In this document: in pieces, positions 9,001 to 14,300 of the stretch
How the letters are laid out: every line of letters begins with the position of its first letter
Numbering within the stretch: the first letter of the stretch is position 1
IMG/VR virus record: IMGVR_UViG_3300006752_000170
Span: 1 to 27,411 of that record
Strand: one strand, 5' to 3'
Source of the DNA: a virus
DNA: 27,411 nt
Position numbers and translations under genes: made by a program
The notes under the pieces: model-generated
What the model saw: the letters and a program-made list of their open reading frames with translations, nothing else
Databases searched by the model: none
What the model was told of the DNA's origin: nothing

Positions 9001-10068
9001 AACATCAGTGCCGTTGGTATTAACAAGCGCCTCTTCTTAAATGAAATCGTGGGAGCTTGGACAGAAAATGATTACGTTGTTGCTGCTGATAATTACAAGT
9101 CTGTAATTTTGGATCTTGTTACTTCAAACGCTCGCGTTAAGAGAGCATCTAGAGGATTTGATGGTGTACAAACTACCTTCAATCTTACTATCAATAACGG
9201 AACATCATATCTACCTGACCCTGCAGGTCATATGCTCATCTTCGTTAATGGTATCCTACAACCTCCTGGTGCAGGTAATGCATACAATGCATTCTCTGAT
9301 AAGATTCAGTTCGCTGAACCTCCTGATATCGGGTCCACATTTACAGGATTCTATGTTGGTAAATTGAGACAACTTGATAACATTGGATTTGAGTTTGATT
9401 CTTTACGCCAATCATTCAACCTCAAGAGAGATGAAGTGTTCTACTCATTGACACTTACGGAAGGTGTTAGATCTAGTACTATCAGACCAGAAAATAATAT
9501 CATTGTTTCCTTGAATGGAGTCATTCAAGAACCTGGAGTTGGTTTTAGTATCGTTGGTTCGAGGATTATCTTCTCTGAAATTCCTCGCGTAGGTTCTACA
9601 TTCGTAGCGTTCTCATACGTTGGTTCTGAAGCTGACGTTGATGCTTCGGAAGTTGTTCCTCCTATCGAACCAGGAGATTTGCTTTCCATTGAAGGCGAAA
9701 CTGAAAACCGCGAGGTTGCTGTTATTGAATCGTCCAACTCCTTGATTACATTTGATTATCTTGGGTCTGTATTTGGACAAAATGCTGAAGCAACAGCAGT
9801 TCTTACTAATGGATTTATCGAAACCGTCAGTATTACTGCACCAGGTTCTGGTTATACTTCACGACCTATTGTGAGAGTTGACTCTATCAGCGGATTCAAC
9901 GCACAGATTAGGGCAATCGTTGGTATTGCTAATGTAGAAGTTAATTCTACTGGCAGTAACTACAAGAATCCTAATGTCTTAGTTGAAAGTGAAGTTCCCG
10001 ATGATTGGACAGCACCAAATCTTGCAGATTACGGTGAAGAGATTATCGATCCTGAAGTCCTTCCATAA
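1..10068 (+). CDS. Giant modular virion structural protein, 5'-truncated by the window edge
   Basis: The reading frame is open from base 1 with no stop, so the gene begins upstream; the TTG at 79 is only an internal codon. At least 3,355 residues are present. Modules in order: a conserved segment with YYYQDFSYAVKSS (616-765); an LNGV repeat (985-1185); a LamG-like lectin domain (about 2400-3330); cysteine-containing helical repeats (3460-5560); a reelin-like jelly roll (5920-6400); a CBM-like jelly roll (6890-7810); and two more LNGV repeats near the C-terminus (9157-9630). Gly-rich 'GSGY..PP' modules lie at 5640-5855, 6500-6640 and 9800-9990. No enzyme motif or membrane segment is visible. 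Lectin-like domains and linkage to gp8 suggest a baseplate-peripheral or fibre-like virion protein that may bind host-surface glycans; this is inferred. It occupies the position of T4 gene 7, but I see no gp7 similarity. Confidence 0.85.
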   Translation, partial: NYTINQDLGLLQFAFPHGIQNGSEITLDVVDIGDGAELPIASGAVGRLTKTNTYYAIAGAGNSLEDDQLKIAITAANAELGDALAFVNPGTGRQQVLTFSFGGAAVGNVITSTFLEGELVYQGDALETATATGYVSTNSGWQVGPRILKIVDYTGSFNLGNSVTGVISKSSGNISDLKIARGVLEVGPITKTTGQFIDDVGKPSEIVQKIQDSYYYQDFSYAVKSSVSISEWKDILIRNVHPASFKVFGELSINEFTTIPNKVTDFELTKSVELANEAIVPNIQNFTLVEPIYEDFNNSEILFRQKRLTSSENILTSIVQRVDDISTLFDGVRTAFPLTVNNGDSVIANANQLMVILNGVVQTPDTSFQIQSDSIVFAEAPQPPASVKYVNVEISQITTVRLEFTSISGIFPLVGNSINGVSSGSRLTVTSVVGNTIFGFFTEGTQFLASELVLGNVTGFSALFATGTTVVNNGLFIFGESIKNLTGDTATVEDVNLEKGAETPVAKLRYTVGISTTDFEVIATDSDLNNPAAVASTAFTIGDNYQIGSEIVLVNSVTNNSESTTINVTRAQLGTTSLQHQENSPFYGTDITITDDLILSKTTGTYQSTPGLFDIQLNDVIVASQSGVVARITSTAPYTDPTTLEVVEQVEISEGSTFFGLLFDRIASITYPNVVIDDISRSQVSVVEVGDNVTEFNSKFPENENVNHYIIPYDTSSGAFTEGEFIRNYKLEFGNESGNFTDNEDLSVRKLTLTNEFGNGFFTLGQTIRTRDTKAEVLGFNQAQKVVYLGKLANSLTIGTDAHTVNFNAGAQINTYNKKYGSGSLSLSKGTDVHTFVSGTADSISDGSLTYTAATGTTYDPFTGVLLLEIGAHALTTSDTVTIVDNTLIFTCGSDNNTNNYTYPRATDPASGSARAISAVTATTITVNVGAVPIDEYLDIATSSNFGFGTGEFTLECYIKTTTIATGAKVICDFRSVVSDSAAQLVLNGNTIQYNRTNGGITINGATTLLVDTWYHVAVSRTAGVVRLYLDGVQQGTDTADVTNYGTTRPVHIGSDYAGSDNFAGYIDEFRVSNIGRYSAAFTPRNGMFQGDTNTKLLLHFDETQGATSVQDWSGTEDFTKGEFFNNDAIKANTDANGSAVVAGFTGNSHRYLDAATLLEKNKNFIAKETVYLLTQQYPSLAIPGGNVNCEDDIEDIVQSIVEDLRNGSNSHIWDAAELYVDRTDLNAITLNHVETEIDETVWAYNKVGDIIPYIVNNVLWSVSGSHGVSQFTDTTLTDSDNTVYTQFTPTGATYDSATGDMVLTIGSHSLTTSDQISIAAASLTFTCSSDNNETQHSYPRIDDPFYNKVLAITAVAATTITVNVGISPEGQRYTHVFVSASSNAISKLNYSTGDCADVKTTADNLLDIVIDTLTNADLSTPVDHLGTITRVAPVVEFIGATVDEYLEIPFDGDYVLNDSDTLYTNKIDEASQYRFRDAANLINYNRTAIVDKAAADMISRYPDLSLDMPRNTDGSGSGTERCKQDLGLILDGIAKDIENGGNKNTLTAGKFYLGNNNEIQHVRLQLFQSIYAHERLGFYSKQAITGDLTTANTTALIIGDWGITNDAGNCANVQSAIDTLITQLNDLIAPTGADFATAADRLYFNKEYIATEATGLTDAEFTYILNGITYRAFDYPGVGTAGKVKCERDLKLILLSAISDLQTGGTNSTIEAIELYLTANLAIDHIEEQLTSTIYAIERLRGLGISAIENVLYNAGSVVSAGEYAALYTAETAYRDAISVTDIEPVKAKFGELIDIAVKILSPAGIKGRYAAQQILFNKNYYKTELALTIDNEFGTGSWVYNDYVDGIIDNLSHDFVITDVTSGNTQQSRRIAVTKQGVISELQFTSGAGYRTTPTITIPAPVSGGITATATAVLEASGLIDTITIDSAGSGFDMPPVVIMSGSNVSNDGITATLSGGTVNSLTYDGRVFDADDFIGFGSGTEVTDSGSAIGTVGGFKTGVRHIKFGAASGTREATVSDTNTENLDTIRVYVIAGTGSNGAAAPGDNEDLKFQYSTDQGGTWTNAATLIYGGSNGGAQNYTNFSEITPVTVSVPVGAKTEATRFRIIQPTYTDGFLYDHYAVTRLGLVSNSKQFEGVVTLSFENAPSDSGTTTDPTATFSTLRVVENIIITERGRGYVPATPPTVTISGGSPDSAATITNVNVVLDTARFNKGETVTSSGGGTATVLEDVESVIFIGSVTGTLFADGDSLTGSISGTVADINVSGVGSEFDYYTNVGNIQTFADARLITSPIEGEFSTTNLYTNPEAFQVNWTQTRTTFAANTAVAPDGTLTADKLRASTDDASHIASRDYALASSNTFDDGSLTFDNSSNSFDEGSLSEGESQVYTISTFVKKGEYENVRFDVRLDSGTPGVQRLFFDVDLNNGDTGSIFQPQGGLIVKNRELLTVKEIVVNTRSAMTGTYTGVTGSSTGGLGGVFDIVIDHENAPNTAVVTVTDGGSAWIVDSEILIDGVSIGGVSGQDNLRFNVATTEPAGVGVIPYGNGWFRVYSTIEFSFGFSSIRNRILMRGPNNVPTFAGNGSDGIYLWGSKLNKGQFDAYTSVGGEVFYSNSEYNAKRYTLEVLESYLESALDGTLTSPAPQSTFLAFDNATWRAGYDTDPFLRIARENIDFYRQQLDNATYYVGVTQNSGIVVPSKEYGITYVPPGISGGLGRADFFYGLYSDTNAEIKRINVNEAKIAKVYKRFRIDGDITDGPFTMGEVVQKQGDVSITGTVYQFHEDENYKYLDVEVTAGTWQISDIIEGQENTTTATLSSIEDRLHVIKLVGDFTEDIPFLGYTSGQTAQPTTFLKSEAAVLDNSGGRLTVDTETLVGTFDKTAVVYGGTTDLYIEVQSYQGLDVTIGDRIISGGYVRFGVNSAADFTVGNYVYKYVGGKDASKRAIITGVDTDNNYVYVAPIDGDFSITEQIADFGTGGGGVNYEALATISTKITVEGGASARINNISAVGINKRLFLNEIVGAWTENDYVVAADNYKSVILDLVTSNARVKRASRGFDGVQTTFNLTINNGTSYLPDPAGHMLIFVNGILQPPGAGNAYNAFSDKIQFAEPPDIGSTFTGFYVGKLRQLDNIGFEFDSLRQSFNLKRDEVFYSLTLTEGVRSSTIRPENNIIVSLNGVIQEPGVGFSIVGSRIIFSEIPRVGSTFVAFSYVGSEADVDASEVVPPIEPGDLLSIEGETENREVAVIESSNSLITFDYLGSVFGQNAEATAVLTNGFIETVSITAPGSGYTSRPIVRVDSISGFNAQIRAIVGIANVEVNSTGSNYKNPNVLVESEVPDDWTAPNLADYGEEIIDPEVLP
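985..1185 (+). repeat. LNGV module, copy 1 of 3
   Basis: The encoded segment starts with FDGVRTAF, has LMVILNGVVQTP in the middle and ends around IVFAEAP. Copies 2 (9157-9360, FDGVQTTF, LNGV equivalent VNGILQPP, FAEPP) and 3 (9394-9630, FDSLRQSF, SLNGVIQEP, IIFSEIP) follow the same pattern near the C-terminus of the same protein. It is a small beta module that I recognise from other phage structural proteins; its function is unknown. Confidence 0.7.
2401..3330 (+). other. LamG/concanavalin-like lectin domain interrupted by a YPR module
   Basis: The LamG-type sandwich is recognised from KKYGSGSLSLS (about 2452-2484), EFTLECYIK (about 2854-2880), DTWYHVAVSRTAG followed by VRLYLDGVQQG (3034-3110), and HIGSDY with GYIDEFRVSNIGRY (3154-3235). 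These are the usual strand-ending motifs of this fold in phage adhesins. Between the first and second motif lies about 300 bases encoding the YPR module (about 2500-2805), which is not part of a LamG fold. A glycan-binding role is inferred from the family. Confidence 0.75.
2500..2805 (+). repeat. YPR module, copy 1 (nested in LamG)
   Basis: The encoded sequence contains the order GTTYDP, then TSDTVTIVDNTLIFTC, then YPRATDPASG, then TTITVNVG. A second copy with the same order lies at about 3830-4110. The two are clearly related in protein but well diverged in DNA, so this is not a recent duplication. I know this module from other marine phage virion proteins; its function is unknown. Confidence 0.75.
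3460..5560 (+). repeat. Cysteine-containing alpha-helical repeats (three units and a degenerate fourth)
   Basis: Unit 1 starts with DAATLLEKNKNFI (3460), unit 2 with DAANLINYNRTAI (4432), unit 3 with ADRLYFNKEYIA (4918), and a short fourth with QQILFNKNYYK (5437). Units share a first cysteine before an acidic/helical stretch (CEDDIEDIV, CKQDLGLIL, CERDLKLIL; codons at 3568, 4567, 5059), a following N/D-rich turn (LRNGSN, IENGGN, LQTGGT), and in units 1 and 2 a second cysteine (CADV at 4186, CANV at 4831). Predicted helical, in contrast to the beta-rich rest of the protein. Confidence 0.7.
3830..4110 (+). repeat. YPR module, copy 2 (nested in helical unit 1)
   Basis: The encoded order is GATYDS, TSDQISIAAASLTFTC, SYPRIDDP, TTITVNVG, as in copy 1. 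It interrupts helical repeat unit 1: the two conserved cysteines of that unit are 206 codons apart, against 88 in unit 2, an excess of 118 codons that the module and its flanks account for. Confidence 0.7.
5920..6400 (+). other. Reelin-like jelly-roll domain, copy 1
   Basis: The encoded segment has RHIKFGAASGTREATV, then NLDTIRVYVIAGTGSNG, then NEDLKFQYSTDQGGTW, then VTVSVPVGAKTEATRFRI and a D-H-Y ending. The order 'surface strand, G-N-E-x-L-x-x-Q-Y-S-T-D-G-x-T-W, ATRFR, D-x-Y' resembles reelin-repeat jelly rolls. A paralogous copy lies at about 12860-13290 in the YHYH protein. Function is not known; ligand binding is a guess. Confidence 0.55.
6890..7810 (+). other. CBM-like jelly-roll domain with an internal Gly-rich insertion
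   Basis: The start reads TNLYTNPEAFQVNWTQTRT followed by APDGTLTADKLRAS, the middle has YTISTFVKKGEYENVRFDV and FFDVDLNNGDTGS, and the end has YGNGWFRVYSTIEF and DGIYLWGSKLNKGQFDAYT. This is the pattern of a carbohydrate-binding-like jelly roll common at phage fibre tips. Between 7375 and 7590 an extra segment (GTYTG, FDIVID, VTVTDGGS, NLRFNV) splits the domain; it resembles the third Gly-rich unit of the DUF4815-type protein at about 19770-19970. Confidence 0.6.
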
Positions 10069-10070
10069 CA

Positions 10071-10078
10071 TATAAATA
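10071..10078 (+). promoter_or_regulatory. T4-type late promoter box TATAAATA
   Basis: A perfect match to the T4 late promoter (gp55 sigma) consensus, placed two bases after the stop codon of the upstream gene (TAA 10066-10068) and 17 bases before the ATG at 10096. No -35 element is expected for this class. Transcription would start about 10 bases downstream and give a very short leader. Activity is inferred. Confidence 0.65.
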
Positions 10079-10095
10079 ACTAAAAACCTACAACG

Positions 10096-11322
10096 ATGAC
10101 AAAACAATCACTTGGTTTAGGTACTACAGCAAATGACAATACGGGGGATACCCTCCGTGTTGGTGGTGATAAAATTAATGACAACTTTGATGAAATTTAT
10201 TCTGCTTTTGGTAACGGAACTAATCTAACCCTTAACGTTAGCAACGCTGCAAATAACCAAGTGTTGAAGTATAACGGAACCAATTTTGTACCTGGAGACC
10301 TGAATCTCCTAACAACAGCATTAGATGTAAATAATAATAATATTACATCATCAAGTAATAATAACATTTCTTTAGTTCCAAATGGCACTGGAGATTTGAG
10401 GATTCTTGCAGGTTCTATCACTTCAACCTTTGATGGTGATGATGGGACTATAGATTTTCCTACAAAAATTAGATATATCAATGAATACACCAGTCTTGGT
10501 GTAGCTCCTACATCATCAACATATACTGGATATTTCTTCACTGTTGATGGTGATGATAACCCCTATGTAAATATTAATGTAACTGCGGGTGGTGTTGGTG
10601 ATACTGCAGCGAAGATAGCGACAGAATATTCGAGTATTGATTTTTTAAATGATGTTGACACTACTACAGTTGCACCTACTAATGACCAGGTATTAAAGTG
10701 GAGTGCTTCTTCCGCCAAGTGGATTCCTCAAGACGACCAGTCTGGACTCACAGCATTAAATTTGTTCCAAACTGTTACTGCTGATGCAGGTAGTACTACT
10801 GCAAATAGTGGAACTGATACTTTAATTATTGCGGGGGGTAATGATATTGATACAGCAATTGTTGGAGATACAGTAACAGTTAATTTTTCTGGAGTTGTTC
10901 CAAGTACATTAGAAACTCTATCAAATGTTGATTTGAGTAGTCTTGTACAAGGTGATAGTATCTATTATAACGGCACAAATTGGGTTAGAAGTCAAAGTCC
11001 TTTAACTTGGTTTGAACTGGGTTCTAATGGATCTAATCACTTTACTTTCAGTGGTGCTGGATTCCCTGTAACACAAGAAGACCCAACAATTTACGTTTAT
11101 AGGGGATTCACTTACGCCTTTGACAATAGTTCAAATGGCGCAAGTCATCCACTGAGAATTCAATCAACAACGGGTCTTGCTGGAAATCCATACACGACTG
11201 GACAGTCTGGTAATGGTACTTCAGTTCTTTATTGGACTGTTCCTATGGATGCTCCTACAACACTGTATTATCAGTGTACACAACACGCCGCCATGGCTGG
11301 CACTATCGTCGTAGTAAACTAA
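10096..11322 (+). CDS. Fibre-like virion protein with C-terminal cupredoxin-like domain
   Basis: 408 residues. The N-terminus (GLGTTANDNTGDTLRVGG, then DKINDNFDEIYSAFGNG) is a motif I know from the start of many marine phage fibre and baseplate proteins. The middle holds fibre-like strands with recurring phrases (QVLKYNGTNFVP, QVLKWSASSAKWIP, DSIYYNGTNWV). Residues about 315-408 look like a cupredoxin: YVYRGFTYAFDN, His351 in SHPLRI, then YYQC, with Cys394, His397 and Met400 in CTQHAAM, close to the plastocyanin C-x2-H-x4-M loop. That gives a plausible type-1 copper set, although binding is not shown. The ATG follows a late promoter; no good Shine-Dalgarno sequence is seen. The next gene starts 8 bases after the stop. 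Alternative: the fold is kept only as a structural beta-sandwich. Confidence 0.85.
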   Translation: MTKQSLGLGTTANDNTGDTLRVGGDKINDNFDEIYSAFGNGTNLTLNVSNAANNQVLKYNGTNFVPGDLNLLTTALDVNNNNITSSSNNNISLVPNGTGDLRILAGSITSTFDGDDGTIDFPTKIRYINEYTSLGVAPTSSTYTGYFFTVDGDDNPYVNINVTAGGVGDTAAKIATEYSSIDFLNDVDTTTVAPTNDQVLKWSASSAKWIPQDDQSGLTALNLFQTVTADAGSTTANSGTDTLIIAGGNDIDTAIVGDTVTVNFSGVVPSTLETLSNVDLSSLVQGDSIYYNGTNWVRSQSPLTWFELGSNGSNHFTFSGAGFPVTQEDPTIYVYRGFTYAFDNSSNGASHPLRIQSTTGLAGNPYTTGQSGNGTSVLYWTVPMDAPTTLYYQCTQHAAMAGTIVVVN

Positions 11323-11330
11323 TAAAGTAA

Positions 11331-14300
11331 ATGGCAAGAACAGTTCCTGGCTCTGGCGCAGAGATTAAACCAATCTTTGACAAATTATTTGGCGTTCGCG
11401 CAGTAGAGGTCATTAATCCTGGAAGTGGATATGACCCTGAAGATCCTCCAAGATTAACGGTCACTGGTTGTGGGACACCTAGTGAAGAATGTTTATTATA
11501 TCCTATCATTGATGGTCCTTCAGGTAAGATTGTTCATGTACGTGTTCTTAGTAGGGGTCGGGGGTATGACCCACTAAGACTTAATATTATCCCCTCGGCA
11601 GAAACTACTGGTGTTGTAGATTCTTTTGATATTAATAGAATTTGGCAAAGTCATCCAAACTCACTAACTTCAGGAACCTTCCAATCCGATACGGATAGAC
11701 TCAGAATTGTATCTGACAATGATCCCAAACCCGCTGATATTTTCTCAGAACGTTCTGGCGGAGCGGGTCTTATTGCAGATAGAAGTTTCGACCAAACTTT
11801 CATTTATAGAGGGGGTAAACAAGTACCTTTTGGTCAGAATAGACCTTTTCAGAAAAATAAATCACTTGGCATTATGGCCAATGGTACATTACTCCATACA
11901 CCAGAATGGGGAAATGCACTTGGTAATGCTCCAGAAGGATTTGAATTAGATACAGTCTATAATGATAACCCTAAGAATACTGATGTATACGATGGAATTA
12001 TCGATAATCAAACTTATTACTATCAGTCATCTAAATTAGTTGAGCATTTTAAAACTACACATGGAGTACTTGATTGGGGACTTCATGAAGTTTTTACTTG
12101 GTATGTAAAAACTGAGCTTGATAATGTATTACTAACTGTATCTGGTATCGATGAAGTTCTTAATCCTATAGAGGTAGGAAGAACAGTATTGAAGATTGGG
12201 GATAATTCTGTATCTGGAGAAATTGCAAAGATTATAAGAGATGATAATAATATAATCACCTCGGTTTATGTTAGACAAGTAACTGGAGTGTTTACTGTAG
12301 AAGATAGAATATTGGGTTCTACTGGATTTTCATTCACAGTTTCTGCAGAACCCAGAGCATTTCCTTCAGGTATTTTTTATATTGACTTTGGTGAAGAAGC
12401 TCATGAGTTTGGTAATTTCATTCCTGGAGTATATTACCTTTCCCCAGAAAATATTCAAGTTCAACAGAATTATGTAATTATTTGGAATCAGGATGATCCT
12501 AGTAATCAAGTTAGTGCCGCTTTTCCTTTAGGGCATCCAATGCAATTCAGTACCACACAAGATGGTATATTGAATTCTGGTACTTTATATTATAATAGTA
12601 CTGGAGCATCAGGTGCTCTCGGAACCGATTATGAAAATCCGTTCCGATCAATATTCATTATGAATGCTGACGAATCTAATAGAATTTACTATTATTGTAA
12701 GAATCACCGTTATATGTCTGGTTATGCTGGACATGAAGGGTATATGGTTCTTAATAATGAAATTGAAGATGAAGAACCCGAAAATAATTATTATATCAGA
12801 GATTACTACAATGAAGATATTGTAATTCTACCTGATGATATTCAAACTCAGTATACAGGTTCACTCTCTAGTTTTCAAAGAATAACAATCGAAGATAGTG
12901 GAAGTGGTACTGGTTCAACTGGCGGATTTGATATCGGTAGGCATATTGTATTTGGAAGACAAAGTGGTAACAGACAACTCAGACTATATTTAGATCTTCG
13001 TAATGTGTCTACATTGACATTTGAAGTTATCAGGGGAAGTGATTCCAATGGCGGTGAAAATCCTGATGGTAATGCAGAAAGTCTTAGAGTCTTTTTTGGT
13101 GGTACTGCATATGGTTCTAGTGTCCTAGTCGCATATAACAACTCCAACTTCAATACTTTAAATAATGTAACTATAAGTATTCCTCCAGACTCCAGAAAAG
13201 AAAATCAACTTGTTTACGTTTATCAATTTAGCAACAGTGGTACTAATTTTGATTCATATGGACTTAAGTCCATAACCTATGGTGGTGGAGAACAGGATTT
13301 ATCTCGTCATCCTGACGGACATTCTAAAATTCTAGGTATGTCTTTTGACGGTTATCCCATTTATGGACCATATGGATATTTTGGAACCAATAACTCTGTA
13401 GTAAGAGCATCATCCTCATATCGTCTCAAATCTGGTATTGAAGTAGACGGAGCAAGACCCGAACAAGTTGCTGCAGAAACAGTCACATATGCTGTTACTG
13501 TTAGTAATAATAAATTTTTATATGATGCTACCTCCCCATCCTTCCTGAATCTGAAGCGAGGTAAAACTTACGTTTTTAATCAGGATGATTCTTCTAATGA
13601 TGGAAATATTTTACTACTATCTACTGCTGAAGATGGTTGGCATCCTACATCAGACGTTGAGGATATTTCAAATAAAGTGAATTTATATGAACATCCAAGT
13701 ATTACATATACTCTGAATGGTTCTTCTGTAACTTATGATAATTATGTTTCAGGATTTACTACTGCAACTACAAGGTCATTATCTATTGCAATGCCTTCGG
13801 ATTCGCCTAGAGTTTTAAATTCTTTTAGTTATGCTAATGCATCCTATGGAGTAAGAACTGTTCAAGATGGTTATGCCATGGGTAGTCTTTATCAAGATTA
13901 CATCTATGATGAGACTGAAGGCACCCTAGATGAACATAATGGTGTTTACATATCTACTCCAGAATATCCTAATGGAACATATGCATATTTTTTAACAGAA
14001 GATTCTTCAGGCAATCCAACTTTTCCATATTGCGTCGGACCAACATATTTTGGAACACCTTTGTTTGAAGGCGATGATGTTCCTGATTTAGCAACAGAAG
14101 TTCCTACTATTGCTGAGGGCAATGTAGTTTTAGAAGACGATGGAACTGTATCCTATATTCAAATGACTAAAACTGGAGATGGATATTTTTCTCCTGCAGT
14201 GGCACAAATTATCGGTGGAGAAGGTTCTGGTGCAACCGCATCTCCTGTAGTTCAATCAGTTACAGGATTAACTCTACTTAATGAAGGTAAATCATTTGCA

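Noticed and set aside
1-10068. Assignment of the first giant protein as T4 gp7
   Set aside because: The position between gp6 and gp8 would fit, but no gp7-like sequence block could be recognised and the length is more than three times that of T4 gp7 (1,032 residues).
10197-10541. 114-codon - strand ORF opposite the cupredoxin-fibre gene
   Set aside because: The + strand frame has clear fibre motifs there; the antisense product has none, and no - strand promoter is seen.
11318-11330. A late promoter before the YHYH gene (AATAAAGTA)
   Set aside because: It does not match TATAAATA closely enough, and the gene is only 8 bases behind the previous stop, so co-transcription is simpler.
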